From: MH13 sp040219355 | GTDB lineage: Bacteria; Pseudomonadota; Alphaproteobacteria; Rhizobiales; MH13 | DNA: 64,000 bases | Reading direction: 5' to 3' | NCBI GenBank assembly: GCA_040219355.1 | Contig: JAVJSN010000001.1 | Location: 62,001-126,000 of the forward strand | In this document: positions 51,810-60,480 of the stretch, piece after piece | Layout of the letters: each line of letters starts with the position of its first letter | Position numbering within the stretch: position 1 is the stretch's first letter | The notes under the pieces: generated by a model | The model's input: only the letters and a program-made list of their open reading frames with translations | The model's database searches: none | What the model was told of the DNA's origin: nothing | Made by a program: the position numbers and the translations under genes

Positions 51810-52007
51810 GGGTCGGGGCGACTTTCAGGCAAGCAGAGCATGGAAACGAGCCGCGTGCCCACCTGGCGACGCGATCTGGTTCATTGTGTATGACCATCGC
51901 ATCGCGTGAGGGTCAATCAAACCCTTGGAAGATGGAACGATCCTACGACTAAAGGTGGGGCCAATCCAAAAATCAAGCCGCCCAGACCGGCACGATCGAA
52001 CCTCGGC

Positions 52008-55000
52008 TTACAAACTGACGCCCTGGCGCAGCGCATCAAGCAAGGCTTGATCGATCACATCGCTGTTGCCCAGACCTACAGATTGGCGAAATTCACGGAC
52101 CGCTTCATTGGTGCGCGGCCCTAGCAAACCGTCTGCCGGGCCTGGATTGTATCCGCGTTCGGCAAGCAATGCCTGGGCCTCGGCAATCAGCCGCTGTGAC
52201 GCGCTGGCATCTTGCGAGGCGCTGGCTTGCACCGCGCTATCGTCCCAGCCACCGGCGGGACCCTGAACGGCAATGGCTGCGGATTCCACCGGAACCGGGC
52301 GCCAACTGTCAACCCGCGCACGAGCAAGAGCAAGCGCCTGCTCGCCAAGGACGCCGGCAACTTCATCACGGCGACCGACGGCTTCATTGTCACCGCCATT
52401 GGCCGCCAAGGCGAACCATTTGTAGGATTCCATCAGATCGCGTTCGACACCCATGCCGCGGGCGAACAGAACGGCCAGATTGAATTGGCTGTCGGCGAGG
52501 CCGCGGTTGGCCGCAGGGATAAACCAGCCAGCAGCGCGGGAAAAATCAGGTGATTGCCCGGCTCCCTCAGCGGCCATGACCGCCAAATTGTGCATGGCGC
52601 GCGGGTTGCCCCCCAACGCAGCGCGTTCATACCAAGCAATGGCGCCATCGCGGTTACGATCAACGCCGCGACCCTGTTCGTAAAAGCTACCCAGGCGATA
52701 TGCCGCTGGAACGAGACCTTGGTCGGCAGCGCGCCCATACCAATGGGCAGCGGCGGCCAAATCCTGCGATACGAAACGGCCTTCCATAAAGCGGGTGGCG
52801 ATCTCAAAAGCGGCCGACGCGTCGCCGCTGGCCGCAGCCACGCGAAGGCGCGGTGATCCAATGGCTTCCGGCAATGAGTCCGCTGTTGCCGCTGGCAATG
52901 GTGGAATTGGCAAATTGCGCAGGGGGCCAAGATCGTTGGCAGGCGGCGGCAAGATGTCATCGTCTTGCGCAGCTGATCGATCAGAACCAAGGCCATCCAT
53001 TGACAGATCGTTTACCTGCGGTGTTTCGGCCATGATCGGCCCACGATCACGCGCAAAACCACCAAGCGCCGTTTCGCGGCCGATAGTCTCCTCTGCCGGT
53101 GTCGCTCCGTTTGGAGTTGGCAGATTTGGTGTTGATGCAAAGTCTTCAATCGCTGGTGTGGTTGTCACAGGGTCAGCTGCGACCGTCTCAGAAGCGTTCC
53201 CCACAACCCGCACCGGCTCATCGGACGCGGCGCCAACTTCAGGGGTTGATTGCGCGCCCTGGTCTTCCTGCGGCGTGGCCGGTGCTTCGGTTGGTGCCAA
53301 CGGCGCAAGGACAGCATCGGATGCGCGCTCGCCAGGCAAGATCAAATTGACCACAAACAGGCCAAGCCCGATGGTGAACAGCACCAGTGCGATGAGCATG
53401 GCGCGCGAAAGCGACCGCTGACGCTGAGCCTCGTCAGCCTGTTTTTCGCTTTTTCGTTGACGTGCGCTGTCGGCAGCACTGTCCAGCACATTGATTGAGT
53501 CTGCAGTGGGAGCAGCAATAGGCGGTTCAGCCAATGGATCCCTAAGAGCAGGCTCCTGGCGAGCGTGTGCGTCATTGGTGGCGTGAGCTGGAGGCTCGAG
53601 GCTGCCTGATTTTTTGCCCTTTGTGCCTCTTACGTTGGGATCGGAGACTGCTGGTCGACCACCACCCGCCTGTAGAGCCGCCGCCTGTGCCGCCCGGCGC
53701 GCGGCTGCGATAAAAGTTGCGCGCTGATTGGTCGTGTCGCCCGATCCCTTCACCGCGTTGGCAGGTGCGAGTTCATCGCTGTCGCGATAAGGTTGAGGCG
53801 CAAGCGCGGAACGTTCGGGCGCAGCATTGATGGCGCCAGAAAGCTGACGCAGCAGGGTTTGCGCATCGCCAGGCGCTGGGATGACACCACCTGAGGGCAA
53901 TGGCTGCTTATTTTCATCGGCTGAGGCGCGTGGTCGCTCGCTCCTGGCGGGGCTGATTGCCTTCTCAGGTTCGCGGAGATCGAAGCCTAAATCCGGTTTC
54001 TGAACGGATGTGCGCGCATCAAATGCCTTGGCCATCTCTTCCAGGGAGGAAGTCGTGGTTGCTGACGCATGGTCTTTGGCGCCCGTGTCGCTTGCACTGT
54101 CGGCGGCCAGGTTGAGCGCGGCTTTGTCGTCGGTTTCAAGCGCGTCAATGCGGCTTATAACCTTCTCCAACGCGCTCTGGACGTTTTCCAACGTGGTGAG
54201 CATACGCTGATCTTGATCGCTGGCATGCTCACGCAAGGATACCAGTTCGCTCTGTAACGCCTGCATGCCCAAGGCATCTTGAATTTCTGACTGAGGATCA
54301 AACAGTCCAAGTGAATGCACGCGGTTGGCCAGATCATCGATCTGCGTTTCGATCTCCGGCAACAGCCCAGCATCGCCGATCGAGCGGGCCTCATCGAACC
54401 GACCGGCCAAATGGCGCACCTGATCAACGATTGAGCGTTGAAGGTCGCGGTTCGACCCAAGTTCAACGCTGGCACGGGCGCGCGCAAGCTCGTTGTGCAG
54501 ACGCGTGACGTCCTCGCGCGATACCACGCCGGCTTCGGCGTGGCGCTTGTTGAGCTCGACCAGCTGGCTTTCCAACGAAGCCAACGCAACATCGGCAAGC
54601 GGTGTGGGCATCGCCGCGATCAAACCTTCAAGCCGGTTTGACATGTGATCGATCAACGGCGCATCAGCTGCAGAAATAGCGCGTTGAATGCCATCCAGGC
54701 GCTCGTCCACGCCATCAAGGCGGGAAACCACAGGATCGATTGTGCTGGAAAGGCGGCTATCAATCTTCGCCTCGACCGCTTGGATGATGGCTTCGGTTTT
54801 TGGAATGGATTTGAGGCACGATTCAACGCGCTCACCTAGCTCACGCACAGCCAGCCCTAAGCGCTCGGTGCCATCGTCCTCCTGCAGTGCGGTTACGCGG
54901 CCGGTAAGATCCAGCAAAGCATGTTCAATTTCATGCACGGGCAAAGCCGCGCTCAAGCCGTTGAGTTGGCGTGACAATGCCGCCAGTTCGCTCGCCATAT

Positions 55001-56468
55001 CACCGTGGCTGGCAAGGCGGCCGTCAAGCGCATTCAGACGTTGGGAAAGCTCAGCGACTTGCTCAGCATATCCACCCGTCATCGCTTCGATACGATCCAG
55101 TGCAGAGAATCGTTGGTCCATCGCGCTTACATCGACGGCTGGACTGCTCGTTGCGCGCATTTCCTCACGGATTGTGTCCAGAGCACTGGTGAGGCCGCGC
55201 GCCTCGTCTTGGAAGGTCGACAGGCGGGCCATTTCCGATTGAATGGCATCTAGGCGCTGGGTAACAGCGCTGTCGTCAGCGCCACTTGCCAAGGCCTCAA
55301 TACGCGCTTCAAGCGCCACAAGGCGTTCAACAACCGCGCCGATCGCCTCGTTCATGCTATCAGGATCTTGCACCGCGCTGCGCGCCATTTCCTTTACGCT
55401 TTCCAGCGCCTGCGTGATGCGATCCGCATCGCCGTGCGGATTGATCTCCAACTGAGAGATCATGGAGCGCATTTCGCCAACCAGAGAACTCGTGGTGTTC
55501 TCGCCTAAGTTGTCCAACACCTCACGCAAGCTGGTGACCTCACCATACAGCGCGTCGATTTTCTCATCGCTCGTGCCAACATCTTTAAGGTCATCAAGGC
55601 GAGCAAGAACATGATGGTAGCCATCTTCCAGTGACTTGATCGCTTCCGGCTTGGGCATCGCAGCAATGGTGTCTTGGACGGCGCGAATTTGATCGCTGAG
55701 CTGGGTCAAACTCGGCTCAGGGAAACCGGTCTCGTCGCGTTGCTCTGGTTCATAGCCGTGTTCTGGTTCATGGCGCTGCGCCGTGCCAGGCTCATCAGAG
55801 GTTTCGACGCGCGATTGGAGCGCAGCAACTTGGGCATGAAGCCCACGCTGATCGACGGCGCTGGATTCGGCCAAATTGCGCACATCGCTGACGGCATCGG
55901 TTAGCCGAGCAAACTGATCATCAAGCCGGGCGACAAGTTGGTCCAAGCCAGCATGCCCAAACCCTTGCTCTCCAAGCTGCTCAGAAACCGCCAGGTCAGA
56001 CACTTCCGGCATCACCGGTTGCGATGCAGCAGGCGCAGACGTGGCGACAGGCGCAGACGAACTGACGCCATGTTCCAGTTCATACTTGCGCCGCCTCAGC
56101 GCATCCAAAGGGTTAGACGAAGCCGGCGCTGGCTGAGCAGCAGTCTGCATCGGAGCGGAGGAGATGGGTGCAGGAGATTCTGGCGCTGCTACTGGCCCCG
56201 CGTCGCCAACCACTTTGGATTCAAGGGTTTCGATGTTCTTGGCGATCGCGGCCAGCCGCGACTGAAGATCGTGGGCGGGTGCAGCGGGTTGAACAGGCTC
56301 GACTGGCTGAAGCGATGGGTTTGAACTGATCGCGTGCTCTGGTGCATTCCGGCCCAAGATATTTTGCATCCACTCGCCAACGCTTGGCGGTGCTGCCGCG
56401 TGTGTATCGCCATATTCCGGCTGTAGGTTCGTGGGTGACTGCCACGCATTTTGGGACTGTTGAGCCAT
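52008..56468 (-). CDS. podJ: PodJ-like polar localisation factor (coiled coil, TM, SEL1 repeats, peptidoglycan-binding)
   Basis: The 1486-residue protein has the PodJ architecture. A cytoplasmic Ala/Glu-rich N-terminal half is dominated by long coiled coils (about 190-850), followed by a disordered basic stretch. One membrane helix lies around 1023-1043 (LIALVLFTIGLGLFVVNLIL). The periplasmic Pro/Thr linker leads to four SEL1 repeats (about 1216-1376, for example AAHWYGRAADQGLVPAAYRLG) and a C-terminal peptidoglycan-binding domain (about 1423-1483, LLAERGYNPGPADGLLGPRT). In Caulobacter and Agrobacterium PodJ organises the new pole. GTAAAC/GTAAAG repeats lie about 90-120 bp upstream of the start. 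Confidence 0.88.
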   Translation of the reverse strand: MAQQSQNAWQSPTNLQPEYGDTHAAAPPSVGEWMQNILGRNAPEHAISSNPSLQPVEPVQPAAPAHDLQSRLAAIAKNIETLESKVVGDAGPVAAPESPAPISSAPMQTAAQPAPASSNPLDALRRRKYELEHGVSSSAPVATSAPAASQPVMPEVSDLAVSEQLGEQGFGHAGLDQLVARLDDQFARLTDAVSDVRNLAESSAVDQRGLHAQVAALQSRVETSDEPGTAQRHEPEHGYEPEQRDETGFPEPSLTQLSDQIRAVQDTIAAMPKPEAIKSLEDGYHHVLARLDDLKDVGTSDEKIDALYGEVTSLREVLDNLGENTTSSLVGEMRSMISQLEINPHGDADRITQALESVKEMARSAVQDPDSMNEAIGAVVERLVALEARIEALASGADDSAVTQRLDAIQSEMARLSTFQDEARGLTSALDTIREEMRATSSPAVDVSAMDQRFSALDRIEAMTGGYAEQVAELSQRLNALDGRLASHGDMASELAALSRQLNGLSAALPVHEIEHALLDLTGRVTALQEDDGTERLGLAVRELGERVESCLKSIPKTEAIIQAVEAKIDSRLSSTIDPVVSRLDGVDERLDGIQRAISAADAPLIDHMSNRLEGLIAAMPTPLADVALASLESQLVELNKRHAEAGVVSREDVTRLHNELARARASVELGSNRDLQRSIVDQVRHLAGRFDEARSIGDAGLLPEIETQIDDLANRVHSLGLFDPQSEIQDALGMQALQSELVSLREHASDQDQRMLTTLENVQSALEKVISRIDALETDDKAALNLAADSASDTGAKDHASATTTSSLEEMAKAFDARTSVQKPDLGFDLREPEKAISPARSERPRASADENKQPLPSGGVIPAPGDAQTLLRQLSGAINAAPERSALAPQPYRDSDELAPANAVKGSGDTTNQRATFIAAARRAAQAAALQAGGGRPAVSDPNVRGTKGKKSGSLEPPAHATNDAHARQEPALRDPLAEPPIAAPTADSINVLDSAADSARQRKSEKQADEAQRQRSLSRAMLIALVLFTIGLGLFVVNLILPGERASDAVLAPLAPTEAPATPQEDQGAQSTPEVGAASDEPVRVVGNASETVAADPVTTTPAIEDFASTPNLPTPNGATPAEETIGRETALGGFARDRGPIMAETPQVNDLSMDGLGSDRSAAQDDDILPPPANDLGPLRNLPIPPLPAATADSLPEAIGSPRLRVAAASGDASAAFEIATRFMEGRFVSQDLAAAAHWYGRAADQGLVPAAYRLGSFYEQGRGVDRNRDGAIAWYERAALGGNPRAMHNLAVMAAEGAGQSPDFSRAAGWFIPAANRGLADSQFNLAVLFARGMGVERDLMESYKWFALAANGGDNEAVGRRDEVAGVLGEQALALARARVDSWRPVPVESAAIAVQGPAGGWDDSAVQASASQDASASQRLIAEAQALLAERGYNPGPADGLLGPRTNEAVREFRQSVGLGNSDVIDQALLDALRQGVSL

Positions 56469-56671
56469 CCCGACCCCAATTGCTATCTGGTGCGTATGCG
56501 CAAGGAACGGCGCACCCCGGCCCTTTTTCGCTTAGGTCGACAGTGGACCGAACATAGTAAACGAGCGGTAAAGATAACCGGACGGTAAACGCCCCAAGCT
56601 GACAAAGGATGTTTTTTGACACAGCACGGGCCATGCCCATGCAACATCAAAAAAGCACCTTGCGAGAGCGC

Positions 56672-56703
56672 TTGACGTTAATACAACTTAAAGTTGCTAT
56701 CAT
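56672..56703 (+). promoter_or_regulatory. MerR-type promoter/operator
   Basis: TTGACG at 56672-56677 and TATCAT at 56698-56703 are spaced 20 bp apart. The perfect dyad CAACTT-A-AAGTTG (56684-56696) fills the spacer. A long spacer with a dyad between the hexamers is the hallmark of MerR-controlled promoters. It lies about 50 bp before the MerR-family gene and probably drives it. Confidence 0.8.
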
Positions 56704-56755
56704 CTTGCCGTTCGGTTAGTTTTTCTGGCACTTCAAGACGTGGGATGATTCGCAA

Positions 56756-57235
56756 GTGCATGTAACAACGCAGCACATGGCGGTAGAGGCGAGCATGGAT
56801 ACTTCAACGCGTGAGACGGAATACAGCATCGGGGAGTTGGCTCGCGAGTACGACCTGACTTTGAGAACGCTGCGTTTTTACGAAGATCGCGGCCTCTTGC
56901 GTCCACGCCGTGTTGGCATGCAACGTATCTATTCGCGGCGCGACAAGGCTCGCTTGAAACTCATCGTGATGGGCAAACGGGTCGGCTTCTCGTTGCACGA
57001 GATCGGTGAGATGCTCGATCTTTATGATCTGAAGGACGGGCAGGCCGGCCAGCTGACCGTCGCGCGCAGCCGTTTCCTTGAGCAAATCGCTGTTCTCAAT
57101 CAACAAAAAAATGACATTGAACAGGCCATTGTTGAGCTCGAACGTACGGTGGAAGTGGTCACCGGCATGCTGAAAGAAAAGCAGCAAGACATGGACCAGA
57201 GCACCCCACCGCTGGCGGCGACCGGGACAGATTAG
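56756..57235 (+). CDS. MerR-family transcriptional regulator
   Basis: The 159-residue protein has an N-terminal MerR winged helix (YSIGELAREYDLTLRTLRFYEDRGLLRPRRVGMQRIYSRRDKARL), a linker with GFSLHEIGEMLDLYD, and a C-terminal dimer coiled coil (LEQIAVLNQQKNDIEQAIVELERTVEVVTGML). There is no cysteine metal site. It most resembles LiuR-type regulators of branched-chain or fatty acid breakdown in Hyphomicrobiales, but no such genes are next to it. ATGs at 56777 and 56795 are alternative starts. The upstream MerR-type promoter suggests autoregulation. Confidence 0.87.
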   Translation: MHVTTQHMAVEASMDTSTRETEYSIGELAREYDLTLRTLRFYEDRGLLRPRRVGMQRIYSRRDKARLKLIVMGKRVGFSLHEIGEMLDLYDLKDGQAGQLTVARSRFLEQIAVLNQQKNDIEQAIVELERTVEVVTGMLKEKQQDMDQSTPPLAATGTD

Positions 57236-57388
57236 CGCGTCTTGCGCCCCCGCCCTATCTCTCACATACCCTCACGAACGCGCGATAGACCGTGTGCAGC
57301 GCTTGCACCTCTAGGCGTTGCGGCCTAGATCGGGTTCCTTGAATGCAGTGGGCAGCGCCTTGCCCGCTCATTTGCAAAGGACCCACCA

Positions 57389-58009
57389 ATGGCCCCTTCT
57401 ATTGACTACTATTTTACACTGATCTCGCCCTTCTCTTATTTGGGGCACAAAGCCTTTTTGGCCGTTGCCGCCAAGCATGGGGCAAACATCACCTACAAGC
57501 CGATGAATTTGGCCGGTGTGTTTGCAACCTCCGGTGTCGTGCCGATCCCTGAGCGGCCTGTTTCACGCCAGAACTATCGGTTGATTGAATTGCAGCGCAT
57601 TGCTGATTTTCGGGGGCTGCCGCTGACGCTACGCCCGGCGCATTTCCCAACCAATCCGGCGTTGGCCAATGGCGCTGTTGCCGCGATTAGCGCTGCTGGT
57701 GGTGACCCGGCCGACTTCATGTTTGAGGCATTTCAGGCATGCTGGGTGAATGAGCGCGATATCAGCCAACCTGAAACGGTGCGCGAGCTGCTGGAGGCCA
57801 CTGGTCACGATGCGACGGCTATCATGGCGGCGGCAACATCGCAGGAGATCGTCACGAGGATGGAAGAGAACACCGACGCGGCTATTGCAGCCGGTGCTGT
57901 TGGTGCTCCTGCCTATGTGCTGGCTGGTGAGCCGTTTTGGGGTCAAGATCGGATCGACTATTTGGATCATGCGCTTTCAACGCACCGCTCGCCCTTCACG
58001 GCTGGCTAG
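57389..58009 (+). CDS. 2-hydroxychromene-2-carboxylate isomerase family protein (DsbA/kappa-GST fold)
   Basis: The 206-residue protein has the thioredoxin-like fold of kappa-class glutathione transferases. It has an N-terminal DYYFTLISPFSYLG, in which Ser takes the place of the DsbA cysteine, then a helical insert, and the cis-proline-region GAVGAPAYVLAGEPFWGQDRIDYLD at the C-terminus. Family members use glutathione to isomerise aromatic breakdown intermediates or related thiol chemistry. No aromatic degradation genes are adjacent, so the substrate is open. The upstream MerR gene may or may not control it. Confidence 0.88.
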   Translation: MAPSIDYYFTLISPFSYLGHKAFLAVAAKHGANITYKPMNLAGVFATSGVVPIPERPVSRQNYRLIELQRIADFRGLPLTLRPAHFPTNPALANGAVAAISAAGGDPADFMFEAFQACWVNERDISQPETVRELLEATGHDATAIMAAATSQEIVTRMEENTDAAIAAGAVGAPAYVLAGEPFWGQDRIDYLDHALSTHRSPFTAG

Positions 58010-58080
58010 GCTCGATAGCTACACTCAACGCGCGGTCTGCCAGGTTTAAGGATAGATGGCCCCAACGGAAGCTGCCCTAG

Positions 58081-59397
58081 ATGTTTCATTCCTTCTTTCC
58101 TAAGCCAAAGCTCTTCTTTCTGTCGTTCGCTGTCTATTCGCTGGTGATGATCATCGCGTGGAGTACGCTGGGCGAGCGGCTTCAATTCCTCTCTCTTGGC
58201 CCGCTGTTCGGTGTGGAAAGCGTGACGCCACCTGACCCTGGCGTGGCACCAGATGTGCAAGTGCCGGGCGAAGAAGGCGTTGAGCCGGCTGAGGCCGAGG
58301 AAGGTTGGGCCAACGCGGAAACCTTCTGGTTCTACCAGTACATGCTCGCGGCCATTGCATTGTTTGTCGGATTTTGGATGTGGTACGCGCCGCACCCATG
58401 GCAGCTTTGGTCGGTGGCGGGATCAGCGCTCATCTTCTTCACGAACTGGTTCCTGGTACAGCTCGATGTGATGATCAATGAGTGGTTCGGTGGTTTTTAC
58501 GATCTGATTCAGCAAGCCTTGGCAGAACCCGGCTCGATCGATGGCCGCGACTATTATTTGGGCATCGCAACCTTCCTGCAAATCGCACTTGTGTATGTGT
58601 TCGTGGCGGTCCTGTTTCGCTTTTTCGTGAGCCACTACGTGTTCCGTTGGCGCACGGCGATGAACAATTATTACACCAGCATGTGGAAGCGTGTGCGCAA
58701 GATTGAAGGTGCCTCGCAGCGCGTGCAGGAAGACACGATGCGCTTTGCCTCCATCACCGAGGGTCTGGGCGTTGCGCTGCTCGATTCTGTGATGACACTG
58801 GTGGCGTTCCTGCCTTTGCTTTGGGGCTTGTCAGCTGCGGTTACCGAGCTGCCGATCATTGGCGAGGTCAGCCAAGGGCTGGTCTTCGTCGCCATCGTCT
58901 GGTCCATTCTCGGCACGGTTTTGCTGGCCGTTGTCGGCATCAAACTGCCGGGTCTTGAGTTCAACAATCAGAAGGTTGAAGCGGCCTACCGCAAAGAACT
59001 CGTCATGGGCGAGGACTTTGTCGAGCGCGCGCAGCCGCAATCGCTGACCGAGCTTTTTACTGATGTGCGCCGGAACTATTTCCGGCTCTATTTCAACTAC
59101 ATGTATTTCAACGTGGTGCGGATTTTCTATCTCCAGATTGGCAATTTGGTGCCGTTCATCGCGCTCGGACCGACCATCATTGCTGGCACGATCACCCTGG
59201 GCACCATGCAGCAAATCATGCGCGCATTTGGCCGGGTTGAAGGCTCGTTCCAGTATCTGGTGAATTCCTGGACAACCATCGTGGAGCTGATGTCGGTCTA
59301 CAAACGCCTCAACGCGTTTGAAAAGGCCGCACTGGCAACGCCAGAGTCCGGGTCTGAAGAAAGTGATGGCGGCGAGGTGCCTTCCCCTGCACAGTAG
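58081..59397 (+). CDS. bacA: SbmA/BacA family peptide transporter
   Basis: The 438-residue inner-membrane protein matches the SbmA/BacA family. It has the N-terminal MFHSFFPKPKLFFLS, INEWFGGFYDLIQQAL, the central FRWRTAMNNYYTSMWKRVRKIEGASQRVQEDTMRFASI, and the C-terminal QPQSLTELFTDVRRNYFRLYFNYMYFNV...RVEGSFQYLVNSWTTIVELMSVYKRL. Such proteins import proline-rich and other antimicrobial peptides by proton motive force and affect very-long-chain lipid A in rhizobia. A Glu-rich loop of about 40 residues after the first helix (VPGEEGVEPAEAEE) is longer than I expect. Confidence 0.93.
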   Translation: MFHSFFPKPKLFFLSFAVYSLVMIIAWSTLGERLQFLSLGPLFGVESVTPPDPGVAPDVQVPGEEGVEPAEAEEGWANAETFWFYQYMLAAIALFVGFWMWYAPHPWQLWSVAGSALIFFTNWFLVQLDVMINEWFGGFYDLIQQALAEPGSIDGRDYYLGIATFLQIALVYVFVAVLFRFFVSHYVFRWRTAMNNYYTSMWKRVRKIEGASQRVQEDTMRFASITEGLGVALLDSVMTLVAFLPLLWGLSAAVTELPIIGEVSQGLVFVAIVWSILGTVLLAVVGIKLPGLEFNNQKVEAAYRKELVMGEDFVERAQPQSLTELFTDVRRNYFRLYFNYMYFNVVRIFYLQIGNLVPFIALGPTIIAGTITLGTMQQIMRAFGRVEGSFQYLVNSWTTIVELMSVYKRLNAFEKAALATPESGSEESDGGEVPSPAQ

Positions 59398-59436
59398 GCG
59401 CTTGGCATCAGCGTTTGGTGACCCACATGGTGGGTT

Positions 59437-60480
59437 ATGATCACCAGCGCTGACCAATTCATGACCATTCGCCCGGAAGGCCTTTATTGCATTCCGGGCG
59501 ATTTTTTCATCGATCCCGTTCGACCGGTGGACCGCGCTGTGATCACCCATGGGCATGCCGATCATGCGCGCCCTGGCCACGGATCGGTGCTGGCCACCGC
59601 CGAAACCTTGATGATCATGGCGATTCGGTACGGGGCTGATTTCGCCGGAAGCACCCAAAGCGCAGACTTTGGCGAGATAATTACGCTGGGCGACACCCGG
59701 GTGAGCCTGCACCCTGCGGGCCATGTGCTTGGCTCGGCGCAGGTTTTGGTGGAGCATGGTGGGCACCGGCTGGTTGCTTCCGGTGACTACAAACGCCATG
59801 CCGATCCCACCGTAACGCCATTCGAAGTGGTGCCCTGCGATACCTTCATCACCGAGGCGACGTTCGGGCTTCCTGTCTTTCGGCATCCCCCCGGCGCCGA
59901 TGAGATCGCCAAGCTTCTGACCTCGCTCGCCACCTTTTTCGATACGCCTCACTTGGTTGGCGCCTATTCGCTTGGCAAGGCCCAACGGGTGATCGCAGAG
60001 ATCAGAGCCGCGGGCTATGACGCGCCGATCTATCTGCATGGCGCGATGGAAAAACTCTGCGCGTTCTATCAAAGCCAGGGCATTGCGCTCGGTGACCTTG
60101 TGCCAGTGGCGGGGTTAAAGGCCAAAGATGTCGCTGGGCAGATCGTGCTCTGCCCACCTGGTTCGATGGCCGATCGCTGGTCGCAAAAGTTCGGCGAGAC
60201 CATCACCTGTTTCGCGTCCGGCTGGATGCGGGTGCGTGCCCGCGCCCGCCAACGCGGTGTGGAACTGCCGCTGGTGATGTCTGATCATGCCGATTGGGAT
60301 GATCTGTGCGCAACCATCCAGGACACCGGAGCCAACGAAATTTGGGTTACGCATGGCCAGGAAGATGGGTTGGTGCACTGGTGCGGAACGCAGGGCATCG
60401 ATGCGCGCCCGCTGAATATGATTGGTTATGGCGACGAGGGTGATGAGGTGGCTGAGACCGCCGAGGAACTGGCGCAATGA
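59437..60480 (+). CDS. ligase-associated DNA exonuclease (metallo-beta-lactamase / beta-CASP type)
   Basis: The 347-residue protein is the Exo component of the Lhr-Lig repair set. It has the metal motif HGHADH (residues 38-43), LHPAGHVLGSAQVLVEHGGHRLVASGDYKRHADPT near 90, ETFG-like EATFGLP, and the late YSLGKAQRV and SDHADWDDL. TIGR04122-type proteins with these motifs are manganese-dependent nucleases. The stop overlaps the ligase start by 4 nt, so they are co-translated. The helicase and PdeM that usually accompany them are 10 kb upstream. Confidence 0.93.
   Translation: MITSADQFMTIRPEGLYCIPGDFFIDPVRPVDRAVITHGHADHARPGHGSVLATAETLMIMAIRYGADFAGSTQSADFGEIITLGDTRVSLHPAGHVLGSAQVLVEHGGHRLVASGDYKRHADPTVTPFEVVPCDTFITEATFGLPVFRHPPGADEIAKLLTSLATFFDTPHLVGAYSLGKAQRVIAEIRAAGYDAPIYLHGAMEKLCAFYQSQGIALGDLVPVAGLKAKDVAGQIVLCPPGSMADRWSQKFGETITCFASGWMRVRARARQRGVELPLVMSDHADWDDLCATIQDTGANEIWVTHGQEDGLVHWCGTQGIDARPLNMIGYGDEGDEVAETAEELAQ

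Noticed and set aside
52795..53421. A 208-codon plus-strand frame opposite the podJ gene
   Set aside because: It arises from the low-complexity Pro/Ala/Thr region of podJ.
56557..56590. Three GTAAAC/GTAAAG copies upstream of podJ as CtrA sites
   Set aside because: Spacings of 11 and 17 bp and the TTTAC form fit the CtrA consensus poorly; mentioned only in the podJ entry.
58831..60072. A 413-codon minus-strand frame across the end of bacA and the exonuclease gene
   Set aside because: It opposes two well-identified genes and has no family character.
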